Translations under genes and position numbers: made by a program | The notes under the pieces: generated by a model | What the model was told of the DNA's origin: nothing | Databases searched by the model: none | Seen by the model: the letters and a program-made list of their open reading frames with translations, nothing else | Shown: positions 54,463 through 63,575 of the stretch, piece after piece | Numbering within the stretch: position 1 is the stretch's first letter | Layout: each line of letters begins with the position of its first letter | Source of the DNA: Acetobacter fabarum | GTDB lineage: Bacteria > Pseudomonadota > Alphaproteobacteria > Acetobacterales > Acetobacteraceae | Length of the DNA stretch: 64,000 nucleotides | Reading direction: 5' to 3' | Assembly: GCF_011516925.1 (NCBI RefSeq) | Contig: NZ_WOTG01000002.1 | Location: 434,001 to 498,000, forward strand

Positions 54463-55424
54463 GCGAAGCCAGTCTTTCCCAGCCGCAGGCCAGACGGCCA
54501 CGTTTTAAAACGGAGCAGGTTGGTACGCAGGCGCGTGACTGGCTGGCTCTGCTCAAGCCCCGGGTTATTTCACTGGTCGTGTTTACGGGTGCTGCGGGGA
54601 TGTTCATGGCACCCGGGCACCTTGACCCGTTTGTGGGGCTGGTTACCATATTCTGCATCTGTCTGGCCTCGGGCGCTGCCGGGGCCATTAACATGTGGTA
54701 CGACCGGGATATTGACGCGGTCATGCAGCGGACCATTACACGGCCAGTACCTTCAGGGCGTATTCCCCAGAACGAGGCTCTGGCTTACGGGGTAGGCCTT
54801 TCCTGCCTGTCCGTCTGCCTTATGTGGATTGCAACCAACACACTGGCTGCCGCTATTCTGGCGTTTTCCATCTTCTTCTATTCCGTTATTTACACCATGT
54901 GGCTCAAGCGCTCCACGCCGCAGAACATTGTTATTGGTGGGGCAGCGGGTGCCTTCCCCCCCATGATCGGCTGGGCGGCTGCTACGGGCCACATGGCACT
55001 TATGCCGGTGGTCATGTTCGGTATTGTGTTCTTCTGGACACCGCCGCATTTCTGGTCTTTGGCGCTCTACGCCTGCAAGGATTACGGGCGTGCGGGTATT
55101 CCCATGCTGCCGGTTGTGCGTGGCATGCGTCATACACGGTGGCAGATATTCTCCTACACACTGGTGCTGCTCGCTGTTTCGCTTATCCCGTCCTTTGTGG
55201 GGCAGAGCGGGCTGATCTACACGGTGACTGCCGTGGTGCTGGGGCTTGGGTTTGTTGCCTGTGCTGTGCGTGTACTTCTGGAACCGCAAGACGAAAACGG
55301 CGTCAGCCAGAAGGGGGATAAGGCTGCGCGGATCTCGTTCCGGTTTTCTCTGGCTTATCTGTTCTTTCTGTTCTGTGGCCTTCTTGGTGACCACTTCTTT
55401 CAGATATGGATGCACTCAGCATGA
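54459..55424 (+). CDS. ctaB: Heme O synthase (protoheme IX farnesyltransferase)
   Basis: CtaB/CyoE (321 residues) adds a farnesyl tail to protoheme. The UbiA-fold signature is LLKPRVISLVVFTGAAGMF, and the Asp motif is NMWYDRDID (78-86) with TITRPVPSG after it. WLKRSTPQNIVIGGAAGAFPPMIGW and DYGRAGIPMLPVVRG complete the pattern. Heme O would serve a bo3-type quinol oxidase encoded elsewhere. The start overlaps the COX1-like gene (ATGA) and the stop overlaps a 45-residue gene (ATGA). Confidence 0.95.
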   Translation: MSEASLSQPQARRPRFKTEQVGTQARDWLALLKPRVISLVVFTGAAGMFMAPGHLDPFVGLVTIFCICLASGAAGAINMWYDRDIDAVMQRTITRPVPSGRIPQNEALAYGVGLSCLSVCLMWIATNTLAAAILAFSIFFYSVIYTMWLKRSTPQNIVIGGAAGAFPPMIGWAAATGHMALMPVVMFGIVFFWTPPHFWSLALYACKDYGRAGIPMLPVVRGMRHTRWQIFSYTLVLLAVSLIPSFVGQSGLIYTVTAVVLGLGFVACAVRVLLEPQDENGVSQKGDKAARISFRFSLAYLFFLFCGLLGDHFFQIWMHSA

Positions 55425-55558
55425 CCACTCTCCCAATGGACCAGACCCCAGAACAGCTTGAACGGCAGAAGCGGCAGAGCCAGCGGGTACGGAGCATGCT
55501 TGTGTTCATGCTTGTTCTGGCTGGCATTATGTTTGGGCTGACATTGTTCCACCCGTAA
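55421..55558 (+). CDS. CoxF-like 45-residue single-helix membrane protein
   Basis: ATG at 55421 overlaps the ctaB stop as ATGA. The 45-residue product has a charged N-terminal part (TPEQLERQKRQSQRVRS) and one helix (MLVFMLVLAGIMFGLTL). The TPEQxxRxxR pattern and single helix resemble CoxF, the small protein that follows ctaB in alphaproteobacterial aa3 oxidase operons. The usual next genes ctaG and coxC are absent. The length, the coupling and the position support a real gene. Confidence 0.65.
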   Translation: MTTLPMDQTPEQLERQKRQSQRVRSMLVFMLVLAGIMFGLTLFHP

Positions 55559-55610
55559 TGCCATGTCCGGTATGGGCCATTACCGGTACTTTTTGCAGTG
55601 AACGCATATA

Positions 55611-55645
55611 AAAACCCCGCCCTCCATAACGGAAGGCGGGGTTTT
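55611..55645. terminator. Terminator after the COX1-like/ctaB operon
   Basis: A hairpin of CCCCGCC(c)TCC and GGA(a)GGCGGGG has A4 on one side and T4 on the other. It lies between the convergent CoxF-like and Tim44-like genes and may serve both. A weaker hairpin, CCGGTA/TACCGG at 55567-55586 followed by five T, precedes it. Confidence 0.8.
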
Positions 55646-55673
55646 CTATTGCAGCTACAGTCTGGCCCGAGGT

Positions 55674-56627
55674 TTAGCGGGCCTGCTGAATAGCCGAAAG
55701 CAGCCAGCGCCCCCCGCGGGAAGGACGGACAAATGTCCAGACCTCGGTAATGGTTACGGGGGTGGTGGAACTGCCATCAATCACCTGACCGGTGGCGTTG
55801 GTTGTCAGGTCGATCAGGCTGTAACGCATGGCTACACTTGCGTAGTCCATGTTGTTCTCACGCCATGCTTCGGCCAGATCCCCCTGAAGGAAGCGCACAT
55901 CCGAGACAACGTTGCGGGCACCCTGACTGGCCAGAGTTGCCAGCTGCTCATTGAAGTAGGAGACCATTTCCGGTGTGGCCATCTGCTGCATGGCCGGAAT
56001 GTTCTGCTGGTTCCACGCACTCTGAATATCCATCAGCGTTTGCTGGAAAGACTGGTAATCCGCCGTGGTAATCTGCACGGGTGCCCCTCCTGCGGATGGC
56101 GCGGGGGAGGCAGGTGCTGCACCGGGCATACCGCGGGGGGAGGACATGCCAAACCCGTGAGTGCCCTGGCTGGAACGCCCGAACCGGCGGATCAGCCACA
56201 GGACGAGCATAACCACCAGCCCGATCTGGACCAGAAGCCCCAGAAAGCTGAAGAAGCCGTGCATCCCGCCCATAAAGCCATGGCCGCTCAACATACCAAA
56301 CAGCCCGGCCCCCAGAAAACCACCGGCCAGACCGGTCAGGAATGGGTGGCGGTTGGGGTAGCCCATGGGGCGGGCAAAGGGAGCACCCATTTGCGGTGCG
56401 CCATAGCCGGGGGTGGGCGCAGTGCGCGGCGTAATGGAGCGGTCCATGGGAGCAGTGCTGTACGGCGTTGTGCGCGTAACAGGGGGCGCGCTCCATGTGC
56501 GGCTACCACGGCTCCCCATGGACCCACCCTGACCGGGCCGTGCATCGGCCTGTATGGCCAAGGGTCCGGCCAGCAGGCTGGCAGCCAGCAATGCATGAAG
56601 GGTCGATCGCAGCAGACGTGATTTCAC
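55674..56627 (-). CDS. Tim44-like domain protein
   Basis: The 317-residue exported protein has a signal peptide (LLAASLLAGPLAIQADA), then a Gly/Pro/Arg-rich linker. One or two hydrophobic segments follow (GLAGGFLGAGLFGML and GLLVQIGLVVMLVLWLIRRFGR), then a C-terminal Tim44-like domain (about 175-317) ending EVWTFVRPSRGGRWLLSAIQQ. Bacterial Tim44-like proteins are related to the mitochondrial import motor subunit and have no certain function; association with phospholipid is suggested. pmbA lies 24 bp upstream in the same direction. Confidence 0.85.
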   Translation of the reverse strand: MKSRLLRSTLHALLAASLLAGPLAIQADARPGQGGSMGSRGSRTWSAPPVTRTTPYSTAPMDRSITPRTAPTPGYGAPQMGAPFARPMGYPNRHPFLTGLAGGFLGAGLFGMLSGHGFMGGMHGFFSFLGLLVQIGLVVMLVLWLIRRFGRSSQGTHGFGMSSPRGMPGAAPASPAPSAGGAPVQITTADYQSFQQTLMDIQSAWNQQNIPAMQQMATPEMVSYFNEQLATLASQGARNVVSDVRFLQGDLAEAWRENNMDYASVAMRYSLIDLTTNATGQVIDGSSTTPVTITEVWTFVRPSRGGRWLLSAIQQAR

Positions 56628-56651
56628 GGGTTTTTGGTCTCCGGCTAACAG

Positions 56652-57992
56652 TTATGCCCCGGCAGTATTCAGGACATCTGTGCGTAATGTGGGAGCGTCG
56701 GTGCCAAAACGGAATACCAGATCATCCGCTAATGTGATGGAAGCAAAAATTTCCAGCAGATTCCCCGCAAGAGTAAAGCCCGCTACGGGCTCGGCTATCT
56801 GGCCATCACGGATCATGAAGCCCGAGGCGCCACGGCTGTAATCCCCGGTCAGCCCGTTAATGGAGGAGCCCATCATTTCCGTAATGTACAGCCCTTCCCG
56901 AATGTCGGCCATCAGGGCTGAGGGGGAAAGATGGCCGGGTTCAAAGAACAGGTTGCTTGCCGAGGGACCGGGCGGGCTGGCCGTGCCGCGGGCTGCGCGG
57001 GCATTGCTTTGCAGGCCAAGCTGGCGCGCGCTCCGGCTGTCCAGCACCCAGGTTTGCAAAACGCCACCCTGTACGAGCGAGAGCGGGGCGACGGCCATGC
57101 CTTCTCCGTCAAACGGGCGGGAGCGCAGGCCTTTTATGCGGGTCGGGTCATCGGTAATGCCAACCGAGTTGGCAAAAATGGCCTGCCCCATTTTGTCTTT
57201 AAGGAAGGATGTACCACGGGCAATGGCGGTGCCCGTAATGGCCCCCACAAAATGCCCCAGAAAGCTGCCAGCAACCCGTGGATCAAACACAACAGGGTAG
57301 CGCCCTGTTTTGGGGCGGCTCGGGTTCAGGCGTGCAACTGCTTTATGCCCGGCATTGCGGCCAAGTTCTGCCGCGTTCTTCAGGTCGTGCAGCCAGACTG
57401 TGCCGTGGTAGTCGTAATCACGCTGCATGCCATCCCCCGCACCTGCCAGAACACAGACGGAGTTGGAATGGCTGGTGCGGCTGTAAGTGCCCGCAAACCC
57501 GGCGGAGGTTGCCAGAGTAATGTCGGTGCGCCCCCAGGACGCACTGCTACCAGCGCTGTTGGTCACGCCTTTTATGGCCAGTGCAGCTTCTTCCCCCGCC
57601 TGAGCGCGTGCGAGCAGGGCGGCTGTATCGGGCTCGGCCGGGTCTGCCAGTTCCAGAGCATTGGTCTGGAATGTGCCTTGCATGGCGTTGGGCGCAAGGC
57701 CTGCGTACTGGTCGTCAGGGAGCACGCGGGCCATGGCCAGAGCCTGCTCGACCAGCGCGCCAAACTTGGCCCGGTCCGGAGTTGTGGTGGAGACAATGGC
57801 GTTTTTGTTGCCAACAAAAACCCTCAACCCCAGATCGGTTGTTTCCGAGCGTTCCAGTTCTTCTGTCACGCCATTGCGCACACCAGCGCCTACAGCGGTA
57901 CTGCTGACAAAAACGGCATCGGCGGCATCCGCACCACTGGTGCGGGCAAGCTTAACCAGATTGGCAATAAGGTCGAGGGGCTGTTGCGTCAT
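56652..57992 (-). CDS. pmbA: PmbA (TldE), partner of TldD peptidase
   Basis: The 446-residue protein belongs to the TldD/PmbA family. PmbA and TldD form a protease that matures microcin B17 and degrades CcdA; the zinc site lies in TldD. Recognisable stretches are VFVGNKNAIVSTTT, SNSVCVLAGAGDGMQRDYDY, PVVFDPRVAGSFLGHFVGAITG and GMAVAPLSLVQGGVLQTWVLDSRSARQLG. tldD is not in the window. The ATG overlaps the stop of the M16 peptidase gene (ATGA). Confidence 0.93.
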   Translation of the reverse strand: MTQQPLDLIANLVKLARTSGADAADAVFVSSTAVGAGVRNGVTEELERSETTDLGLRVFVGNKNAIVSTTTPDRAKFGALVEQALAMARVLPDDQYAGLAPNAMQGTFQTNALELADPAEPDTAALLARAQAGEEAALAIKGVTNSAGSSASWGRTDITLATSAGFAGTYSRTSHSNSVCVLAGAGDGMQRDYDYHGTVWLHDLKNAAELGRNAGHKAVARLNPSRPKTGRYPVVFDPRVAGSFLGHFVGAITGTAIARGTSFLKDKMGQAIFANSVGITDDPTRIKGLRSRPFDGEGMAVAPLSLVQGGVLQTWVLDSRSARQLGLQSNARAARGTASPPGPSASNLFFEPGHLSPSALMADIREGLYITEMMGSSINGLTGDYSRGASGFMIRDGQIAEPVAGFTLAGNLLEIFASITLADDLVFRFGTDAPTLRTDVLNTAGA

Positions 57993-59254
57993 GCTGCCAG
58001 TGTCTCCTTGATGCTTTGCAGGGAAGGAATGTGGCCGATGGGGCCAAGGGCTGCAAGTGTTGGCGTTCCGGCAAAAATGCGGGCTGCCGCACGGCAGATG
58101 TCCTCCCGCGTGACGGCCTCGATCTTGGCGACGGTTTCATGCGTGGGGATGACGCGGCCAAAAATCTGGAGTTGCCGTGCAATCTGCTCGCACCGGCTGC
58201 CCGTGCTTTCGAGCGACATGAGCAGGGAGGATTTAAGCTGTGCGCGGGCACGCACCAGTTCGTCCATGCTCACTTCCAGCTGGACCTTGCGGAGCTCTTC
58301 CAGTGTTACGGGAATAAGCTCTGCGCATTCCTTTTCCCCCGTGCCGGCATAAATGCCAAACACGCCGCCGCCTTCAAACGGGGCGTTAAAGGAATAGACC
58401 GAGTACACCAGCCCGCGTTTTTCCCGGATTTCCTGAAAAAGACGTGAGGACATGCCCCCACCCAGCAGGGTGGAAAGCAGCAGGACTGCGTAATAGTCGG
58501 GGTCATGGTACCCGGTGGAGGGGAAGCCAAGCACAATATGCGCCTGATCCAGCTCCTTGATCTGGCGGAACTCGCCCCCGGCGTAGTGTGCGGCCTCCAT
58601 GGCTGGGGCCTTGGTGGTGGGCAGGTGGGCAAAATGCTGCTCAACCTGCGCAACAACAGCCTGATGCTCCAGATTGCCAGCGGCGGCCACAATCATGTTC
58701 GCAGGGTTGTAGTGCGTGCGCATATACGAGGTAAGCGTATCGCGCTGCATGCCTTTGATCAGCGCCTCGGTGCCCAGGATGGGGCGTCCCATGGGCTGGT
58801 TGGGAAAAGCGGTTTCCTGAAAATGGTCAAAAACAACGTCATCCGGCGTATCGTTCGCCTGACCGATTTCTTGCAAGATCACGCCCCGCTCGCGTTCAAG
58901 CTCGGCGGCATCAAACGTGGAGTGGGTGAGAATATCGCCAATAATGTCGATCCCCAGCCCAAGATTTTCCTTGAGAAGCTTGACGTAAAAAACCGTCTGC
59001 TCGCGGGCGGTATAGGCGTTGATATGCCCGCCCACATTTTCAATCTCTTCGGCAATGCGCAGGGCAGAGCGGCTGGTTGTGCCTTTGAAGGCCATGTGTT
59101 CCAGAAAATGGGATACGCCATTTTCCGCCGCGGTTTCGTTCCGGGTGCCAGCGGAAATATAGGCTCCGAAGGAAACGGTTTCCACACGGTCCATGCGTTC
59201 GGTCACAACGGTCAGGCCGGAGGGCAGGCGGGTGAGCTGGATGGGGTCTGTCAT
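57989..59254 (-). CDS. M16-family zinc peptidase (processing-peptidase type)
   Basis: The 421-residue protein has the inverted zinc motif HFLEH (H49, E52, H53) and further family sequences SFGAYISAGTRNETAAENG and GGHINAYTAREQTVFYVK. It resembles the mitochondrial processing peptidase beta subunit, as do many alphaproteobacterial M16 proteins. It is coupled to pmbA. A hairpin separates it from thrC upstream, so it may have its own promoter. Confidence 0.92.
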   Translation of the reverse strand: MTDPIQLTRLPSGLTVVTERMDRVETVSFGAYISAGTRNETAAENGVSHFLEHMAFKGTTSRSALRIAEEIENVGGHINAYTAREQTVFYVKLLKENLGLGIDIIGDILTHSTFDAAELERERGVILQEIGQANDTPDDVVFDHFQETAFPNQPMGRPILGTEALIKGMQRDTLTSYMRTHYNPANMIVAAAGNLEHQAVVAQVEQHFAHLPTTKAPAMEAAHYAGGEFRQIKELDQAHIVLGFPSTGYHDPDYYAVLLLSTLLGGGMSSRLFQEIREKRGLVYSVYSFNAPFEGGGVFGIYAGTGEKECAELIPVTLEELRKVQLEVSMDELVRARAQLKSSLLMSLESTGSRCEQIARQLQIFGRVIPTHETVAKIEAVTREDICRAAARIFAGTPTLAALGPIGHIPSLQSIKETLAA

Positions 59255-59265
59255 TCTTGTCCTGA

Positions 59266-59300
59266 AAAACAGCAGGGCTGCCGCGTGGGCAGCCCTGCAA
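59266..59300 (-). terminator. Terminator of thrC
   Basis: A perfect 11-base stem (GCAGGGCTGCC / GGCAGCCCTGC, positions 59272-59282 and 59288-59298) is followed on the minus strand by TGTTTTTC. It lies 20 bases past the thrC stop. Confidence 0.8.
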
Positions 59301-59320
59301 AGGGGGAGGGTGTGTTGTAC

Positions 59321-60721
59321 TTAGCCTGCGTTGGAAAGAACCGCCGCGCGGACTGCATCCTTGATCGCGCCTTCGGTCGCGGGGACCGTGCGGTAACGTT
59401 CCTCCCGCTCGAACAGGTCCGCCAGATGCACGGGGAGCGCGGGGTGAATACCCGTTGCGGCCACCATGGCGTCGGGGAACTTGGCCGGGTGTGCCGTGGC
59501 TTCGGCCACCATGGGAATACCCGGCTGGCGGAAGCGGCGGCCAGCGGCAATACCAATGGCGGAGTGCGGGTCGGCCATATAACTGGACCGTTGGTGCAGG
59601 GTGCGGATCTCGGCCTCGGTCTGGGCATCATCCAGCGCCAGACCAGAGAACAGGGTGCGGGCGTTCTCCCAGACTTCGGCCGGTACGTCCATATGCCCCG
59701 TGCTGCGGAAGCCGGTCATGATCCGGGCGCAGGCCGGTGCATCCCGCCCGAGCAGTTCAAACAGCAGGCGTTCGAAGTTGGAAGAAACCTGAATGTCCAT
59801 GGAGGGGGAGAGGCTGGGCACCACCCCTTTGATGGTCATGTCATTGGCGTTGAGGAAGCGGGTTAGAATGTCGTTACGGTTGGAGCCGACACAAAGCTGG
59901 CGGATGGGCAGGCCCATCTTGCGCGCAGCCCATGCTGCCAGAATATTGCCAAAGTTGCCCGTGGGCACGGCAAAGGAGACTTCACGCTCCGGCGCGCCCA
60001 GAGCAAGTGCGGCATGCACATAGTACGGGATTTGCGCGGCAATACGCGCCCAGTTGATGGAATTGACGGCAGAAAGGTGCATCTCCCGGCGGAAGGGAAT
60101 ATCCGCAAACAGGCTTTTTACCAGATCCTGACAATCATCAAACGTGCCTTCAACCGCAAGGTTGGTCACGTTGGGTTCACGCACGGTGGTCATCTGCCTG
60201 CGCTGCACTTCCGATGTGCGGCCCTTGGGGTGCAGGATGATCACGGACAGGCGCTTGCGGCCCCGGCAGGCTTCAATGGCAGCGGAGCCCGTATCCCCCG
60301 AGGTGGCGCCGACAATGGTGACGTGCTCGTTACGCTGGGTCAGAACATGCTCAAAAAGCTGGCCAAGCACCTGCATGGCCATGTCCTTGAAGGCAAGGGT
60401 CGGGCCGTGGAACAGTTCCTGCACGAACAGCCCGTCCTCCACCTGTGTCAGCGGCACAATGGCAGGGTGGTCAAAACCGGCATAGGCTTTGGCGCACAGG
60501 GTTTTGAGCGTGTCTTCGTCAATATCGGAGCCGGTAAAACGGGCCAGAATACGGGCGGCCAGCTCCGGGTAGGGTAGGGCACGCATGGCCTGCCACTCGG
60601 CTAGCGAGAATTCGGGCCATGTCTGTGGCAGATACAGCCCGCCATCTTCGGCAAGGCCACTCAGCAGGACATCGGAAAAAGAAAGAACGGGAGCATTCCC
60701 GCGTGTGGAAATGTAGCGCAT
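59321..60721 (-). CDS. thrC: Threonine synthase
   Basis: ThrC (466 residues, PLP-dependent) converts O-phosphohomoserine to threonine. The N-terminus MRYISTRG, K112 in GPTLAFKDMAMQ (PLP lysine), and GATSGDTGSAAIEACRG are characteristic, as are VNSINWARIAAQIPYYVHAA and VPTGNFGNILAAW. It is transcribed alone: a terminator follows, and the upstream gene lies 64 bp away. Confidence 0.96.
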   Translation of the reverse strand: MRYISTRGNAPVLSFSDVLLSGLAEDGGLYLPQTWPEFSLAEWQAMRALPYPELAARILARFTGSDIDEDTLKTLCAKAYAGFDHPAIVPLTQVEDGLFVQELFHGPTLAFKDMAMQVLGQLFEHVLTQRNEHVTIVGATSGDTGSAAIEACRGRKRLSVIILHPKGRTSEVQRRQMTTVREPNVTNLAVEGTFDDCQDLVKSLFADIPFRREMHLSAVNSINWARIAAQIPYYVHAALALGAPEREVSFAVPTGNFGNILAAWAARKMGLPIRQLCVGSNRNDILTRFLNANDMTIKGVVPSLSPSMDIQVSSNFERLLFELLGRDAPACARIMTGFRSTGHMDVPAEVWENARTLFSGLALDDAQTEAEIRTLHQRSSYMADPHSAIGIAAGRRFRQPGIPMVAEATAHPAKFPDAMVAATGIHPALPVHLADLFEREERYRTVPATEGAIKDAVRAAVLSNAG

Positions 60722-60785
60722 GAGGGCGTTTATATCCTGAATGACGGATGCCGCGAAGTGGCTTGTACGATAATTTCGGCAGTGC

Positions 60786-61937
60786 CTAGCCCGGCGGGGG
60801 TGTTGTGGGCAGGGTCAGCTCGTAAATGGTGATCGGCCATGTAATGGTAGCCGAGGGCGCGCCAAAAGCCGTGCTGTGGTTGAGCTGGCTGGCGGAAACA
60901 TACAGGTGCCCGTGCCCGTCCAGCCCCGGTGTGGTGGGCCATTGCAGGCGCGGGTCGGTTATCAGCCTGCGTGGCACTCGCCCGGTGGTGTAGCTGAGAA
61001 TACTCGATGTTGTGATGTCGGCCCAGTAAAGCGTGCCGTCATTATCAATGGTCATGCCGCCGAGCGATGGGGTTTTGAACCACTGTGTCACGCTTTCTTC
61101 AAACGCGGCGGGGGTTATGTCGGGGTCGGTAAAAATGGCGGTGGACACGCGGGAGAGGTATTGCCCCGGAGCCTGCAGCACAATCCACGTGCCATCGGGG
61201 CTGACTGCAACCATGCTGGCATCCACGGCTGCGTAACGGCCTGTGTTGTCCCGCACCGGGCCGGTGGGCGTTACAATCGGGCGGCTGGCAATAAGGTCGG
61301 GGTGGTGGTCCAGAAAGCGCCGGGCTGTGGCGGTGGCAATGTCAATGACCAGCAGGCCCGCAACGCCTGAATCGGGCACGTAAGCCGTAGTGCCATGCAC
61401 GGCAATGCCCGACAGAATGCTCCCCGGCCGCAAGGCGCTGGCCTGTACGGGTACCGTGCGGAGTACGGTATTGGTGCCAGGGTCAATTTCCACCAGTTTG
61501 GGGGGGGCTACGGGCGGGTTCTTGCGGTTTGTCACGCCGCTGTCGAGCACCCATATGTGGCCATCCGCGGTTCTGGTCAGCCCGCCAAGGGCTACAAACC
61601 GGGTTTGTGCATCCCCTTCGGGCGCGTTCCATGCAGCATTGGGCCATGCGGCCAGTTGCCCGTTTGTGTCCCGCACAAAAAGCTGCGGGCCGGTGTTGCC
61701 AACCCATGCCGGGGCTTCCAGCAGCATGCGCCCGTCAGGCAGGGGGAGCACTGCATCCCATATCTGGCTGCTGGACTGCATGAAGGGCTGGAGCGCACTG
61801 GCAGGCAGTTCCGCAACCTTGGGCATGTGCAGCGCCCATGCCGGGGCACTGGCCAGCGGGAGAGCAAACAACGCTGCCAGCAGGCCAAAAGTCGCGCGGC
61901 GATTGGGGGCGTAAGAGCGGGGGATAAGAACAGTCAT
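60786..61937 (-). CDS. Major royal jelly/yellow-family secreted protein
   Basis: The 383-residue protein has an export signal with two arginines (NRRATFGLLAALFALPLASAPAWA) that may be Tat-type. The mature domain is a six-bladed propeller of the MRJP/yellow family: YVPDSGVAGLLVIDIATATARRFLDHHP, then GGMTIDNDGTLYWADITTSSI and DPRLQWPTTPGLDGHGHLYVSASQL. Insect members include L-dopachrome-converting enzymes; the bacterial function is unknown. ATG 61937 is preferred to GTG 61949. It stands between thrC and the M32 gene on the same strand. Confidence 0.85.
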   Translation of the reverse strand: MTVLIPRSYAPNRRATFGLLAALFALPLASAPAWALHMPKVAELPASALQPFMQSSSQIWDAVLPLPDGRMLLEAPAWVGNTGPQLFVRDTNGQLAAWPNAAWNAPEGDAQTRFVALGGLTRTADGHIWVLDSGVTNRKNPPVAPPKLVEIDPGTNTVLRTVPVQASALRPGSILSGIAVHGTTAYVPDSGVAGLLVIDIATATARRFLDHHPDLIASRPIVTPTGPVRDNTGRYAAVDASMVAVSPDGTWIVLQAPGQYLSRVSTAIFTDPDITPAAFEESVTQWFKTPSLGGMTIDNDGTLYWADITTSSILSYTTGRVPRRLITDPRLQWPTTPGLDGHGHLYVSASQLNHSTAFGAPSATITWPITIYELTLPTTPPPG

Positions 61938-62069
61938 GCGCGCGGGCACCCGGTTGGTGGAGAGTCAGGCATAAAAACGTGGGCAGGAGTTTCCGCCCCA
62001 CAGGCGGGCCTTGCAAACGCCTTGTGTGCAGGGCCGGTTTGTTGTGGGTGTGGTGCGCTGCGCTGCCTT

Positions 62070-63575
62070 TTACGCATCGGGTGCGCGCTCAAGGTAACGG
62101 CGGCGGATATGGGTCAGGTAGGCCGTGGCGTCCAGCGGTTTGCCGGTGGCATCCTGTATGATCCGGGGCATGCTGGCACTGCGCGCGCGGCCATGAACAT
62201 TCTGGCGCAGCCATGCCAGCAGGGGGGCAAAATCCCCTTGACCAATGGCGGGCAGAATGGCCGGGTTGGCTTTGCAGGCCGCGTTGCGCAACTGGGCTGC
62301 GGTCATGGCACCAAGGGCATAGCAGGGGAAGTAGCCGAACAGCCCCGCAGGCCAGTGAATATCCTGCAAACAGCCGCGCCGGTCATCTGGCACGCGCAGG
62401 CCCAGCAGGGCGTGCAGGCGGTCATTAAAGGCTCCAGGCAGGTCGGCCAGTGCCAGATCGCCCGAGATCAGGGCTTTTTCCAGCTCGTAGCGGACCAGAA
62501 TATGGGCGGGGTATGTGACCTCATCCGCATCCACCCGAATAAAGCCGGGTTCAACATGCGTCAGGTGCCGGTGCAGGCTGGCTGCGTCCCATCCGGGGGT
62601 GTTGTCCGCCACGCCAAAACTGTTGCGCACCTGCGGAGCCAGCCAGTTTGCAAAGGTGAGGGAACGGCAGAACTGCATTTCCATCAGCAGGGACTGGCTT
62701 TCATGCAGGGTCATGCCGCCGGACTGGCCCACAGGCTGGCTGGCCCATTCGGCCGGGAGCCCCATTTCATACAGGGCATGGCCTGTTTCGTGCAGCACAC
62801 CCATCATGGCGGGAATAAAATCCGCCTCCACGTAGCGGGTGGTCAGGCGTACGTCGTGGGTCGCACCACCGCAGAACGGGTGCGCGCTTACGTCCAGCCT
62901 GCCGCGTGTTATGTCAAACCCCATATGGTGCATCAGGCGGCGGCCCAGAGCTTCCTGCCGTGCAATGGAGAATGGACCTGCGGGGGGCTGAAGGGCTGGC
63001 AGGCTGGCCTGCTGTTCCAGCACGGAGCCGATCAGTTCAGGCAGTTCTGCGGCCAGAGACGTAAAAACAGGGTCAATGTCCGCCTGCCGTGTGCCGGGGT
63101 CAAAACTGTCGAGCAGGGCATCGTAGTCAGTCAGCCCCATGGCCTCGCCCGTGGCTACGGCGGTTGCACGGGTCAGGCGCAGCACTTCTGCCAGATGCGG
63201 CTCAAGGCTTTTAAAGTCACTTTCCTCACGCGCGGTACGCCATGCCATTTCGCACCGTGCCGTAGCCTGTGCGCTGGCTTCCACCAGTTCGCCCGGCAGG
63301 GCGGTGGCCTGAGTGTGCTGCCTGCGCATCTGCTCCAGATTGGCAGCGCGCCACGGATCATCCCCCGCATCGGCCTCGGCCAGCAGGTCCGCCATAACCG
63401 GAGCGGTCAGGATTTCGTGGCGCAGCCCTTCCAGCATGGCCAGATTATCCGCCCGGCGCTCGGCAGCGCCCGATGGCATCATAACTTCCTTGTCCCACCC
63501 CAAAATACCAAGGGCATCATTGAGGGAGGAAAGGCGCGCAAAGTGGCGTTCGAGGGAAAGATAGGCTTTGTTCAT
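62070..63575 (-). CDS. M32-family metallocarboxypeptidase
   Basis: The 501-residue cytoplasmic enzyme has the zinc motif HETGH (262-266), preceded by DVRLTTRY and followed by HESQSLLMEMQFCRSL. The start MNKAYLSLERHFARLSSLNDALGILGWDKEVMMP is typical of the thermostable carboxypeptidase Taq family. It removes C-terminal residues with broad specificity. Confidence 0.95.
   Translation of the reverse strand: MNKAYLSLERHFARLSSLNDALGILGWDKEVMMPSGAAERRADNLAMLEGLRHEILTAPVMADLLAEADAGDDPWRAANLEQMRRQHTQATALPGELVEASAQATARCEMAWRTAREESDFKSLEPHLAEVLRLTRATAVATGEAMGLTDYDALLDSFDPGTRQADIDPVFTSLAAELPELIGSVLEQQASLPALQPPAGPFSIARQEALGRRLMHHMGFDITRGRLDVSAHPFCGGATHDVRLTTRYVEADFIPAMMGVLHETGHALYEMGLPAEWASQPVGQSGGMTLHESQSLLMEMQFCRSLTFANWLAPQVRNSFGVADNTPGWDAASLHRHLTHVEPGFIRVDADEVTYPAHILVRYELEKALISGDLALADLPGAFNDRLHALLGLRVPDDRRGCLQDIHWPAGLFGYFPCYALGAMTAAQLRNAACKANPAILPAIGQGDFAPLLAWLRQNVHGRARSASMPRIIQDATGKPLDATAYLTHIRRRYLERAPDA

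Noticed and set aside
56931-58352. A 473-codon plus-strand frame, and a similar 453-codon one at 58505-59866.
   Set aside because: They are antisense to pmbA, the M16 peptidase and thrC, have odd composition and lack motifs.
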